This document shows, piece after piece, positions 45,255 through 54,539 of a stretch of DNA of 64,000 nt. This stretch comes from Lactobacillus sp. ESL0679. Lineage in GTDB: Bacteria; Bacillota; Bacilli; Lactobacillales; Lactobacillaceae. The stretch spans positions 273,583 to 337,582 of the forward strand of contig NZ_JAQTIG010000002.1 in assembly GCF_029433515.1 (NCBI RefSeq), given 5' to 3'. The notes under the pieces were generated by a model. It made no database searches. It was given only the letters and a program-made list of their open reading frames with translations, and was not told the origin of the DNA. A program made the position numbers and the translations under genes. Every line of letters begins with the position of its first letter. Positions within the stretch are counted from its first letter, which is position 1.

Positions 45255-45965
45255 TTAATATTTGATGTTCATAGCAAACTCAATTGTATTCGGATCATAC
45301 CAAGATTTAGTGAACTCTACTAATTCATTATCCTTTGTATACCCGAGATATTCAAAATATAGTAAATACTTTTCTTTTATCAAATTCATTTGTAATGAAA
45401 TAGATGACCGCTCAACAGCTTTAATACTTGTATTAAAGTTAACAGGCTTTTGATTTTTATTATCCATATAATCGTATAACGATAACTTACTGAAATCATA
45501 TCGATGCGCATCAGAAAATTTTCTAAATGGAATATATGATCTTTGTAAAGCCACAACCTTACCATTGGCCATTCTTGTTCGAATTAATTCATAAAATTCT
45601 TCAATATCTCCAAACAAGTGCCTTTGAGTTGGGTCATAGTAAACTACTTTAAATGATTCAACGTGACTAGAAGAGGTTTTCTTATTAATTCGTGTTACTT
45701 GGCTAAAAGAATTAGGTGAATTTTCGCCTATTTCTAAAAGGTTATTAATTTCTGCATCTACTAAATAAGTACCATCTCCTGTCCTTTTTTCTAAAATATT
45801 ATCTGATACTAATGAATTGATTGCATGCTTAATTGTTGAGCGACTATATCCTAATCTTTGTGATAATAACCGTTCATTCCAAATTCTAAGATTAGGCTGA
45901 AATTTACCTGTTGTAATCAGATCTAATATTTTTTTCTTGGCTTGCTCATATAAGTACTGTTCCAA
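45255..45965 (-). CDS. GntR-family regulator (HutC/UTRA type)
   Basis: A 236-residue regulator. The N-terminal GntR winged HTH (about 1-70) has NERLLSQRLGYSRSTIKHAI, and the UTRA ligand domain (about 85-236) ends in EFTKSWYDPNTIEFAM. It lies just upstream of the PTS/deglycase operon on the same strand and probably represses it until the imported sugar phosphate binds. The start is a TTG 8 bases after GGAG. It follows the UTRA-like gene by two bases. Confidence 0.9.
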   Translation of the reverse strand: MEQYLYEQAKKKILDLITTGKFQPNLRIWNERLLSQRLGYSRSTIKHAINSLVSDNILEKRTGDGTYLVDAEINNLLEIGENSPNSFSQVTRINKKTSSSHVESFKVVYYDPTQRHLFGDIEEFYELIRTRMANGKVVALQRSYIPFRKFSDAHRYDFSKLSLYDYMDNKNQKPVNFNTSIKAVERSSISLQMNLIKEKYLLYFEYLGYTKDNELVEFTKSWYDPNTIEFAMNIKY

Positions 45966-45967
45966 TT

Positions 45968-46435
45968 TTATTTCTCCAACGTAAAATATTCTGGTAGCAT
46001 ACTATCTTCTTCTATTCTAATAATCGAATTATATTCATTTTTTATTTTCAAACTTCTTATTAAAACCTGTAAATCGGTATTAGCTTTGCCCAATAATTTC
46101 TTTTCTTCTTGTGATGCCCAAGTTAACATGACCATTTGTGAAATGTTGTGAGCCGAATACTGATGGTCAACACTTAATTCCATATTTTCATCTATATCTC
46201 GTAAAACCAATTGATTGCTTGATTGATCTACTGGTATTAATGATTTAATTACAGCAATTGGCTGGTTTTGATTTTTTAATAAAAATAAACGGTATCTTAA
46301 ACTTGCTATTTCACGTCCAAAAATTGCGTTATAAAAATTAGTACTTTCAACTTTCTTATTTTTCACCAAAGTAACTTCATCTGCATAATCAATAAGTAAT
46401 GGGGTCGTGTATTCTCTTAATTTGACTTTTTTCAT
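45968..46435 (-). CDS. UTRA/chorismate-lyase-like protein without a DNA-binding domain
   Basis: A 155-residue protein with no HTH. The segment ASLRYRLFLLKNQNQPIAVIKSLIP resembles the core of UTRA and chorismate lyase folds, where a ligand is bound. The C-terminal IRSLKIKNEYNSIIRIEEDSMLPEYF also fits a UTRA-like ending. It precedes the GntR regulator by two bases, so the two are translationally linked and might interact. The start is uncertain: an ATG at 46435 with a weak GAAAG, or a TTG at 46453. Function unknown. Confidence 0.6.
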   Translation of the reverse strand: MKKVKLREYTTPLLIDYADEVTLVKNKKVESTNFYNAIFGREIASLRYRLFLLKNQNQPIAVIKSLIPVDQSSNQLVLRDIDENMELSVDHQYSAHNISQMVMLTWASQEEKKLLGKANTDLQVLIRSLKIKNEYNSIIRIEEDSMLPEYFTLEK

Positions 46436-46737
46436 AAATATTATATCTTTCAATCCACAATATTACTTTTATAACTACAAATACTCATAGCTATTATAGT
46501 GAATTTTCAACTTAATTATTAGACTTACCTTTAGTATTTTTAAAAATTTTTAGTAAAATATTAATCGAACTAGCATTAAAGCAGTCGCCAGAGTTTTAAA
46601 AAGTATAGTACTTTCTATGGAAGTATTTTAAATTTTAACTTAGACCTATCTTTTCTTATTTTTTCAAAATTAGATCTCTTTATGATTAATTTTCAATTAT
46701 ATTGACAATAACTGAAAAATAACTAAAAAGTAAATAG

Positions 46738-46899
46738 CTAAGGATTTGATAAAACACCATCAGTATGTTTACTTTTATAATCCTTTATCCATTTGAAATA
46801 TACTTTTAAATCAGCTTTAACAAGTTTAACGTAAAGGTCATTTGACTTGCTAGTTTTCTTATCAATAATGCAAGCAGCTTCATTATTAAAAAAATCAAA
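46738..46899 (-). pseudogene. Possible gene remnant
   Basis: A 53-codon open frame with protein-like composition (LYVKLVKADLKVYFKWIKDY) ends in TAG at 46738 but has no ATG, GTG or TTG start. The same frame continues upstream past a stop as HLIYFVRK. No family was recognised. The rest of the 600-base gap from 46436 to 47040 holds only AT-rich sequence and the terminator at its right end. Confidence 0.3.
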
Positions 46900-46959
46900 T
46901 TATTTTCGAACGAAATATATCAAATGGTTTTTGATTCAAAAAATAGTTGTGCAACAAAA

Positions 46960-47003
46960 AAGCAGCAGTTCAGTATTTTTGCTAATACTGAACTGCTGCT
47001 TAG
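46960..47003 (-). terminator. Terminator of the flavin reductase gene at 47041
   Basis: A stem of about 17 bases (AGCAGCAGTTCAGTATT with AATACTGAACTGCTGCT) is followed by six T on the minus strand. It is among the most stable hairpins in the window. Confidence 0.85.
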
Positions 47004-47040
47004 TTTATATTTTTATGACTAATAAAAGACTCTATTCAAA

Positions 47041-48861
47041 TTAAAGAGTTTCAATATACTTTTGAGCATTCATTGCTGCATGACGACCTGAGTTAACATT
47101 ATGCGCACAAGCAGATCCACCTAAAGTAATTGTATAAACATTACGGTATTGCATCGTACTGTCTACTCCTGAAACATAAAGACCTGGGATTTTATCAAAA
47201 TTATCACGAATAACTTCAAACTTACGGTTTGACCCAATACCACCAACACCAATAAGATTTGATGGATCCAACCGGGCAATATAAAATGGTCCTTCATCCA
47301 AAGCCACTAACATTTCTTTTTCTTTGTTAAATTCTTCATCTTTGCCATTAGCACAGTAAGAATTATACTTTTTAATTGTTTCGGCGAAGTCAGCAACCGG
47401 TAAGCCAACAGCTTTGGCCAAGTCTTCAATCTTTTCTGCCTTGAATAAAGAGTTACCATCGTTTGTTTTAACGGCTTCGGCTAAAACTTCATCGGCGCCA
47501 TCTATCCCTTTAGTTATCATGTCGTAAATCTTTTGACTAAATACTTCATAAGTAACTTTAGTGGATTTGATTGCCATTCTTTGATAAAGCAAATTATATT
47601 TCTTAACATTTTCATTAACCAAGCGGGCACCGTCCTGGTTAACAAACACCACTGGTCCGCCTGATGGTAGTGACATGAAACCATTAATTGGGTCAATGTA
47701 CAAATGAACGCCTTCATGTGGAAGAGCTTGAATATAATTCATCATAAATTCTGCAGATTCCATAAGCATATCTTTAGCACCTAACGACATTGCCATCATG
47801 TAACCATCACCGGTATTACTTGGCATTGAACAATAATGCAGGTTTTCTGTCTGCCAACCCTGTTTTCTAATTAATTCTGGATTATGACCAACACCACCGG
47901 TAGCTAGTAATGTGGCTTTAGCGTTAATCTGAGTTACCTTACCATTTGCATTACGAATATATGCTCCTGTTACTTTGTCGCCATCGTACATAATTCCAAT
48001 AGCACTAGAATTCAAAACGAAATTAATACCTAATTCATCTGCACGTTTCTTCATATAAGGAACATAGCCTTCTGAGGCAAAACCGCCCTTAAACCAATGA
48101 AATGTTGGAAAAGCACAGGTACCGTGGTAATCATCAACATTAATTAGTTGAACCCCCTGCTTTAACAGCCAACTAATATTTTCGGCAGAATTATTAACTA
48201 GATCGACCCAGAAAGAACCGCCTGTACGATATTGAGCAAGCTCCTGTTCACGGGCAATGATCTCCTCTTTTTCTGCATGAATACCTGCCTTTTTTTGCAT
48301 ATCAGTATTAATGCCAAAGATACCTTCAACACCGCCACCATTACCAGCTACAAAACTATTTTTTTCAATTACAGTAGTTTTCATTCCTAGTTCACCAGCT
48401 TGTACAGCAGCTGCTAAACCCGAAATACCGGCTCCTAAAATCAAGAAATCAGTTTCTTTTATCTGATCGATCTTATCTGGTTTACTACACCAATTTTGAT
48501 ATTCTGATTTCTGCTCTGACGTTGAAGTATTTTTATCAACTTCTTTTGAGTTATTTGTTGTACCATATTCAAATTCTTTAGGATCACCACCTGCTTGCTT
48601 AATAACATTAGCAACTGCGTCTATTAACCCTTTACTTGAATAAGAAGCACCAGTTAAAGTATCAACGGCTAAAGACTGGTCTGAGATTATTTTTTGCGGA
48701 ATTTGAGAAAATACTGCATCTTCAAGACTATTAGGAACTATTTCTTTATTTGCCGTTATCTTTTTAATTTGATTATCGGCAATTTCAACTTCTATATCAG
48801 TTGAATTATTTTCATAACCAGCTGCAGTAATTTTATATATACCTGACTTCAATTTTTCCAT
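47041..48861 (-). CDS. FAD-dependent reductase with N-terminal FMN-binding domain
   Basis: A 606-residue cytoplasmic flavoenzyme with the reverse domain order to the 24-28 kb pair. The FMN_bind domain is at about 1-90, with DTLTGASYS at 67-75 as the flavinylation motif (Ser75, where Thr is usual). A spacer rich in Lys/Glu/Ser/Thr follows, then the FAD domain with LGAGISGLAAAVQAGELG near 140-157. The fumarate-site motifs are changed: HYTMGG is NLIGVGG, and the last arginine region is QYRNVYTITLGGS. The ATG at 48861 follows AAGGAG; an upstream ATG at 48894 is not needed. Divergent from a LysR gene. Substrate unknown. Confidence 0.86.
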   Translation of the reverse strand: MEKLKSGIYKITAAGYENNSTDIEVEIADNQIKKITANKEIVPNSLEDAVFSQIPQKIISDQSLAVDTLTGASYSSKGLIDAVANVIKQAGGDPKEFEYGTTNNSKEVDKNTSTSEQKSEYQNWCSKPDKIDQIKETDFLILGAGISGLAAAVQAGELGMKTTVIEKNSFVAGNGGGVEGIFGINTDMQKKAGIHAEKEEIIAREQELAQYRTGGSFWVDLVNNSAENISWLLKQGVQLINVDDYHGTCAFPTFHWFKGGFASEGYVPYMKKRADELGINFVLNSSAIGIMYDGDKVTGAYIRNANGKVTQINAKATLLATGGVGHNPELIRKQGWQTENLHYCSMPSNTGDGYMMAMSLGAKDMLMESAEFMMNYIQALPHEGVHLYIDPINGFMSLPSGGPVVFVNQDGARLVNENVKKYNLLYQRMAIKSTKVTYEVFSQKIYDMITKGIDGADEVLAEAVKTNDGNSLFKAEKIEDLAKAVGLPVADFAETIKKYNSYCANGKDEEFNKEKEMLVALDEGPFYIARLDPSNLIGVGGIGSNRKFEVIRDNFDKIPGLYVSGVDSTMQYRNVYTITLGGSACAHNVNSGRHAAMNAQKYIETL

Positions 48862-48941
48862 TATGAATTTCTCCTTTTTTCTTTTTAAATTCATGTTAAA
48901 AATATCACTTAAATTAAAGACAGTGAAATGAAATAGTATTA

Positions 48942-48968
48942 TTATTAATAAAAGAGTTTTATTAATAA
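48942..48968. promoter_or_regulatory. Perfect 12-bp inverted repeat in a divergent LysR/flavin reductase gap
   Basis: TTATTAATAAAA, GAG, then TTTTATTAATAA form a perfect dyad 13 bases before the LysR start and about 80 bases before the reductase start. The T-rich spacing and its position make it a likely LysR operator. Confidence 0.65.
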
Positions 48969-48981
48969 CGGAGAAAACCCC

Positions 48982-49869
48982 ATGAATACTGAATATTTAA
49001 GATTGTTTCTTAACCTTGCCGAGACGTTGAATTTTTCACAAACAGCCAAGAATGTTAATTTAACACAACCTGCAGTAACCCATGCAATCAATAAATTAGA
49101 ACAAGATTTAGGCTTCAAATTATTCAACCGCAATAAAAGAACTGTAGAACTAACCGAGGGAGGAAAAATTTTACACGAAAATGTTCAATCAATTCTTGTT
49201 AAATTAGATGCAACTATCCAAAGCGCACGAGCTGCAGAGGAAAAAGAGTTTTCTTCCCTTGCTATCGGCTATACTAGCACCTATTACGAAATTCAAAAGT
49301 TTCCTGAATTAATTAAGCAATTTAATAAGTTGCATCCCGATTCTCGTCTATACCTAGAAAATTTTGACCACAATGTTTTAAAGCAGCATTTATTAAGCCA
49401 ACAATGCGATGTGATTTTTTCCATGCAAGATATTATTAATTCACAGAACATTAAGTTTATCCCATTAATCAAGGGACAGTTTGCATGTATTGTGCCTAAC
49501 GCAAATCACCTTGCTAACCACAAATCATTGAAAATTACCGATTTAAAGAATGAAACTATGATTTTCTTTAATGCTAATATTTGTCCTCCACGACAGTTCA
49601 AGCTTCAACGCTTAATTAAAAAAATATGTCCCAACGCAAATTATTTATATTCTGATTCAGTATTACTCTCTCATACCTTTGTAAAGGGTAATCTTGGCAT
49701 TGCTATGATGGTAGATTTAGCTAGTGTTAAAGATTCTCCTGATTTTAAGGTCATTCCTTTAGGATATCCAGATGAATTTCCTTATGTTTACGGACTCTCT
49801 TTTCTAAAAAACACTATTAATCCAACCATTAAAGATTTTGTGCCTTGTGTTACAAAGTATTTTATCTAG
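48982..49869 (+). CDS. LysR-family transcriptional regulator
   Basis: A 295-residue LysR-type regulator with the HTH NFSQTAKNVNLTQPAVTHAI at about 17-36 and an effector domain after residue 90. GGAG lies 7 bases before the ATG. It is divergent from the flavin reductase at 47041-48861 and is its likely regulator. It is only distantly like the LysR protein at 28021, so the two reductase loci appear to answer to different signals. Confidence 0.9.
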   Translation: MNTEYLRLFLNLAETLNFSQTAKNVNLTQPAVTHAINKLEQDLGFKLFNRNKRTVELTEGGKILHENVQSILVKLDATIQSARAAEEKEFSSLAIGYTSTYYEIQKFPELIKQFNKLHPDSRLYLENFDHNVLKQHLLSQQCDVIFSMQDIINSQNIKFIPLIKGQFACIVPNANHLANHKSLKITDLKNETMIFFNANICPPRQFKLQRLIKKICPNANYLYSDSVLLSHTFVKGNLGIAMMVDLASVKDSPDFKVIPLGYPDEFPYVYGLSFLKNTINPTIKDFVPCVTKYFI

Positions 49870-50039
49870 CGCTTATTCACAACCAACTATCAAATTTTTG
49901 TAATTACTATTAATAAAATAAATCCAGATATTCATTTTGTGCAGTTCAAATTCCAAATATACAAATCTAGTAGCTCTAATATTTTTATTAACTTAGATAC
50001 TACACTCATATCCGTCAATAATAATGCAATACTTTTTAC

Positions 50040-50080
50040 CAAAGCAAAAGAACATTGCTAAGTAGCAATGTTCTCTTTTT
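50040..50080. terminator. Bidirectional terminator
   Basis: The stem AGAACATTGCT with AGCAATGTTCT and a CTTTTT tail lies between the convergent LysR and pepI-like genes. The remaining 170 bases of the gap show nothing else. Confidence 0.8.
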
Positions 50081-50123
50081 CATCTATTAAATTTTTGAAT
50101 ACTCTGTACACTCTAATAAAGGG

Positions 50124-51038
50124 TTATTCTCCTTTAAACGTACCTGCCTCAACTTGTTTAATAAAGTCAGCAACGTGCTTGTAATAGACATCAGGATTAT
50201 CTACCATTTGGTGATGGCCGGCATCTGGTGTTGTTACTAAACGAGAATTGGGAATCTCTTTCTGCATAATTTTTGCAGTTTCCAGTGGCATTGTGTCTTC
50301 TTCACCAAAAGTCAGCAAAGTTGGCATCGTAATTTGATTTAGATATTTTCTAAAGTGCCAATCCTTCAATTTACCAGTAACGACGAATTCATTATCACCT
50401 TGGAAAGTATGATAGACAGGCAAGCCACCAATCCGCTTAATGTGATACAACTTGCATGGCTGACGTCGATCCAGAAAGTTAATATTCAAGATTTGGATGT
50501 CTTCGCGATAGCGTGGATTGGCAAAATCATGGTTATCTTCACATTCACGCATAAAGTTAATTTCTGTTTGCGGTAAAATCTCTTGTCTGCGGCGATTAAT
50601 TGAGTCGATATAATCATCAATTTCATCAACCATTGAAGAAATAATAGTACCTTTAAGGTGTGAACCATATTTTACAGAGTATTCTTGTGCAAGAAGTCCG
50701 CCCCAGCTTTGACCAATTAGATAAAAATTGTCTAATCCCAATTTATCTCGAACTTCGTCAACTTCATCAAGAAAGTACTCATAAGTCAAATATTTTTCAG
50801 CAATTTTAGGGTCTGAGTAATCGGGTTGGTCAGAGTATAGTGAGCCTAATTGGTCATACATTGTTACTTGAACATGTAAACCTTGCTTGGCTAATTGATC
50901 AGCCGCATCTTCCCAATATTCATGATTACCACCAGGACCTCCATGTAGTGCAAGCAAATGAATGTCACCCTCACCTTGCGTACTTGTCCATAAATGATAG
51001 CCATTATCCAATGTAATAATTTTTGATCCGGTTTTCAT
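50124..51038 (-). CDS. pepI: Proline iminopeptidase-family hydrolase
   Basis: A 304-residue alpha/beta hydrolase of the prolyl aminopeptidase family, which removes N-terminal proline from peptides. It has HGGPGG at 32-37 (oxyanion hole), the nucleophile Ser111 in GQSWGG, Asp in FGEEDTMP near 257 and His in DAGHHQM near 283. It is cytoplasmic, with no signal peptide. It lies 24 bases downstream of an OppA-like gene, so imported peptides may be its substrates. Divergence from classic PepI leaves the exact specificity open. Confidence 0.87.
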   Translation of the reverse strand: MKTGSKIITLDNGYHLWTSTQGEGDIHLLALHGGPGGNHEYWEDAADQLAKQGLHVQVTMYDQLGSLYSDQPDYSDPKIAEKYLTYEYFLDEVDEVRDKLGLDNFYLIGQSWGGLLAQEYSVKYGSHLKGTIISSMVDEIDDYIDSINRRRQEILPQTEINFMRECEDNHDFANPRYREDIQILNINFLDRRQPCKLYHIKRIGGLPVYHTFQGDNEFVVTGKLKDWHFRKYLNQITMPTLLTFGEEDTMPLETAKIMQKEIPNSRLVTTPDAGHHQMVDNPDVYYKHVADFIKQVEAGTFKGE

Positions 51039-51062
51039 ATTTTCTCCTCGAATAGTTAATAA

Positions 51063-52832
51063 TTATTTGATATATCCTACTTTATACCACAACGGTTGGT
51101 AGTTGTTTGTGTGTGATGGCTTCAATGAGTAACCCGTCAACTTGTCATTAACTGCGGTAATTTGGTAAGAATTATCAATTGGAATGACATAAGCTTCGTC
51201 ATTCATGTATTCTTGCCATTCATGGAACTTTTGCACCCGATATTTGTGGTTAAAAGCCTTTGAAGAATTGATTTCTGTCATCAATTTATTATTTTTGACA
51301 GTCACAAATCTAGACATATTAAATGGCGCAGTCTCACTATAATAGGTTTGCGGTGACGGTTCTGATGGCATAGACCAGCCACCAATAAACATATCAATTC
51401 CCGGATCATCGTGTTGAAGTTTATCATAAAACGAGTTGTGCTCAATTAAACGTCCTGATGCTAATTGAACATTTAGACCAATTTTATGCCATTGTTGAAT
51501 ATAATTTTGAATAATAGGTTCTTGGGTTGAGTCACCACTCATGGCCGCAATATTAATAGTCAATGGTTGGCCATTAGGTTGCCTGCGCCACTTAACCTTC
51601 TTTTTATATCCAGCTTTATCTAAAATGCTGTTAGCCTTTTTCAAATTATAAGAATAGCCCTTAGCATTTTTATCAAAGTAATCACCGAATTGCGATGGAA
51701 TCAAGGTTGGAACTCTAAAAGTTAGGCCATAAGTATAACGTTTATCAACCGCATCAACGTTCATTGCATAACCAATAGCTTGGCGCAATGCCTTGTTATT
51801 CATTTTTGCTTTAGGATTTTCAATGTTTTTACTTGCCTTATTGTCCCATTTACCAACTCTAAAGGCTAAGTAGTGATAGCTCAACGGAATTTGGGCAATG
51901 AAATTGACTTTTTTAGTATCTTTAACTTGGTTCCACTGGGTGTTAATGACCTGCATCACGTCAAATTTATGACTTTTAATTGCTTGTGAAGCAGAATTAG
52001 GTGAAACCACAGAAATGATAATCTTGTCTAATTTTGGCGTGCCGCGCCAGTAGTACTTATTAGGTGTCCAAGTAACGGACTGGCCGCGGACGATTTTATC
52101 AATTTTGAAAGCACCAAAGAACAGTGGCTCTTTTCTGATTTTATCGGAAGATTTTAATTTAGAGAAAGGTATATCCTTTAAATAGTGATAGGGTTCAGCC
52201 ACATCCCATAAATAGCGATTTCCAGTGTTAAACATGCTAGGATTGAGTTCCTTAAAGTGCATAATAACAGTTCTACCATTATCACCATCAGGTATTTCAA
52301 TTCCTGAAATAGTCTTAGCTTCACCATCATGATAAGCTTTAAGCCCATTAAGAATCTCAAACTGACTACTGTATCTTGGACAATTGGTAGCCTTATTAGC
52401 TAAAATTTCGTAAGCATATTCATAGTCCTTAGCGACAACCTGCTTGCCATCAGACCATTTAACGCCCTTTTTAATCGTTATAGTAGCAGTCTTCTTTTTT
52501 ACATTTAATTTAAGAGTAGCTGGTCCCTTGTCAGTAACTTTGTAATGGTCGTCGCTATCAAATAGTGTTTCAAGACCTGGGGCTGCTACTTGGGAGTCAA
52601 TGTCATCAGAAGATAATTCTTGTGAAAATATTCCAGCAAAAGGTGTGTCAGTTTCAAGACCAATCTTTACCGTGCCGCCCTTTTTGCTAGCTTTTTGCGG
52701 GGTTGACATTGGAAATTTAGATGCTGTTTTGGTTTCATCTTTACCATTGTTGTTCTTGCCACATCCGGCTAGGACAAGACCAGAAAGGCTTATAATTCCG
52801 ATAGATTTAAATAAATTTTGTTTGCTCATCAT
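51063..52832 (-). CDS. oppA: Oligopeptide-binding lipoprotein, OppA-like
   Basis: A 589-residue SBP family 5 protein. It has a lipoprotein signal peptide with lipobox LAGC and lipidated Cys24, followed by TVKIGLETDTPFAG and the family signature around VKWSDGKQVVAKDYEYAYE. It should be anchored outside the membrane and capture peptides for an Opp permease that is not in the window. It precedes the pepI-like gene in the same transcript. Whether it is a full OppA or a specialised paralogue cannot be told. Confidence 0.9.
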   Translation of the reverse strand: MMSKQNLFKSIGIISLSGLVLAGCGKNNNGKDETKTASKFPMSTPQKASKKGGTVKIGLETDTPFAGIFSQELSSDDIDSQVAAPGLETLFDSDDHYKVTDKGPATLKLNVKKKTATITIKKGVKWSDGKQVVAKDYEYAYEILANKATNCPRYSSQFEILNGLKAYHDGEAKTISGIEIPDGDNGRTVIMHFKELNPSMFNTGNRYLWDVAEPYHYLKDIPFSKLKSSDKIRKEPLFFGAFKIDKIVRGQSVTWTPNKYYWRGTPKLDKIIISVVSPNSASQAIKSHKFDVMQVINTQWNQVKDTKKVNFIAQIPLSYHYLAFRVGKWDNKASKNIENPKAKMNNKALRQAIGYAMNVDAVDKRYTYGLTFRVPTLIPSQFGDYFDKNAKGYSYNLKKANSILDKAGYKKKVKWRRQPNGQPLTINIAAMSGDSTQEPIIQNYIQQWHKIGLNVQLASGRLIEHNSFYDKLQHDDPGIDMFIGGWSMPSEPSPQTYYSETAPFNMSRFVTVKNNKLMTEINSSKAFNHKYRVQKFHEWQEYMNDEAYVIPIDNSYQITAVNDKLTGYSLKPSHTNNYQPLWYKVGYIK

Positions 52833-52928
52833 GATATATCACTCGTTTCTACATTTAATTTCATATTTAAATAATATATCATAATATTTTCATAAAAACA
52901 TCAAATTAATGAAATAATGTTTAATTTT

Positions 52929-52957
52929 ATAGCTAGTTAGGGTAAAATACTAGCTAT
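52929..52957. promoter_or_regulatory. Inverted repeat between divergent oppA-like and serine hydrolase genes
   Basis: ATAGCTAGT and ACTAGCTAT form a perfect 9-base dyad with an 11-base spacer containing TAAAAT. The position fits an operator or promoter overlap in the divergent gap. Confidence 0.45.
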
Positions 52958-53014
52958 TATTAATACTAAATATAGCTTTAAGCTTCATGATATTTGAGAG
53001 ATAGAGGTTTAATT

Positions 53015-54382
53015 ATGGATAATGAAAGAATTAATAATTTTGCTGAAAAAGTAATTAAAGAATTTCACTTACCAAGTTTAGGTGTGGGCATTTATCAACA
53101 TGGTGAAGACTTTAGTCATGTATACGGCGACGCAAAAGAAGATAGCTTGTACCCACTAGCATCAATTTCGAAAACATTTTTAGCAACAGCAATTTGTCAG
53201 CTTGCAGATGCAGGTAAGATAAATTTGGACGAGCCTTTAAAAAATTCTTGGCCAGATTTTAAAATGGTTGATAAATATGTTGAAGAACACCTGACCTGGC
53301 GAGATGCATTAAGTCATCAAAGTGGCTTGCCAGCACATGATTTGATGCGTTTTACCAATATGAACAAGCACGACCTATCTTTAAAAGAAAAAGCAGAACA
53401 TGTTGGTTATTTACAGCCTACTCATGAATTAAGACAAAAAATGCAATATAGCAATTTAATTTTTGCAGTAACAACCTATGTAATGGAACAAGTCATTGGC
53501 GAAGATTATGGTACGTATGAACGTGAGCATTTGCTTAAGCCACTTGAAATGAACGATACTTACATTAATCATCATGAAGCACCATTTGCTAGAATCACTA
53601 AACCATATATCAGAGATAATAATGTGACAAAAGAAGTGCCTTTTATCGCACCAGGCAAGGTTGGCGGTGCTAGCAGCATGATTGCGACTATTTCTAACCT
53701 ACTTACTTGGGCAAAATTTCAATTGCAAACGCAAAAAACAACTAAAAATGAAGTCACAGCTCAGCGGTATTTACCACAATCAATTATGCTACCCAACCGT
53801 GCTTATGGTGGTGCCAACTTTGCTGCCTATGGTTTGGGAATGATGATGGAAGATTATCGTGGCCACAAGTATTTTTATCATAGTGGTTCATACATTGGCT
53901 ATTGTTCATTCTTGGGCTTTGTGCCGGACCTTGATTTAGCTTTTGTATTTACAACCAATATGGATTCTACTGATGCAATTTTTGCTTTAGCTTACCAAAC
54001 AATTGATGCTGCATTAGGCATTAACACAGTTGATTGGGCAACTAAAGTATCCGAAACAATGACAGCTAAGATTGCAAATAAAGAAAAGAAACTTAACGCT
54101 TTGAAGGGAGCAACATGGAATCATGTTAAAGCTGACGCTGCTCAATTAGGTGATTATCATAATCCAGGATATGGCTTAGTTACTTTGAGCGCTGACAATG
54201 ACAATTTAATGGTTACTTTAGGAAAATGGCGTTATCCCGTGATGATCAATAATCAAGGTGCTATGTTTATTGAAGAGCGATTATACGAGCATGAACTTTT
54301 GCCAATCACTTTAGGCGATAATGCTCTGAAGATTTTAACCGAGCCAGCATTAAAGCAGCCAACAGAGTTTGAAAGGGTATAG
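53015..54382 (+). CDS. Serine hydrolase, class C beta-lactamase/PBP4 family
   Basis: A 455-residue protein of the beta-lactamase-related serine hydrolase family. The SxxK motif is SISK at 50-53 and the YxN motif is YSN near 138; a later HSGSYIG takes the place of the KTG-type motif. No signal peptide is seen, so it may be a cytoplasmic esterase or peptidase and not a cell-wall enzyme. The ATG at 53015 follows AGAGG; a longer frame from 52994 is not supported. Divergent from the OppA-like gene. Confidence 0.87.
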   Translation: MDNERINNFAEKVIKEFHLPSLGVGIYQHGEDFSHVYGDAKEDSLYPLASISKTFLATAICQLADAGKINLDEPLKNSWPDFKMVDKYVEEHLTWRDALSHQSGLPAHDLMRFTNMNKHDLSLKEKAEHVGYLQPTHELRQKMQYSNLIFAVTTYVMEQVIGEDYGTYEREHLLKPLEMNDTYINHHEAPFARITKPYIRDNNVTKEVPFIAPGKVGGASSMIATISNLLTWAKFQLQTQKTTKNEVTAQRYLPQSIMLPNRAYGGANFAAYGLGMMMEDYRGHKYFYHSGSYIGYCSFLGFVPDLDLAFVFTTNMDSTDAIFALAYQTIDAALGINTVDWATKVSETMTAKIANKEKKLNALKGATWNHVKADAAQLGDYHNPGYGLVTLSADNDNLMVTLGKWRYPVMINNQGAMFIEERLYEHELLPITLGDNALKILTEPALKQPTEFERV

Positions 54383-54405
54383 CATTTTTTATAATTTGCT
54401 TTAAT

Positions 54406-54448
54406 TTAGCCCTAACTTCCATCTTTTTTCGAAGTTAGGGCTTTTTTA
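54406..54448 (+). terminator. Terminator of the serine hydrolase gene
   Basis: A 12-base perfect stem (AGCCCTAACTTC with GAAGTTAGGGCT) is followed by six T. Confidence 0.88.
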
Positions 54449-54488
54449 TGATTAATTTTCGGTTATATCCCCAACAATTAAAGAAAAA

Positions 54489-54526
54489 ATACACAACTTC
54501 GATCAAAATATCGAAATCGTGTATTA
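54489..54526 (-). repeat. Small hairpin, similar to one at 41531-41566
   Basis: Outer arms AATACAC/GTGTATT and inner arms TTCGAT/ATCGAA lie downstream of pnuC. The outer part resembles the hairpin at 41.5 kb. It may serve as the pnuC terminator. Confidence 0.5.
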
Positions 54527-54539
54527 ACAGCAGTATAAA

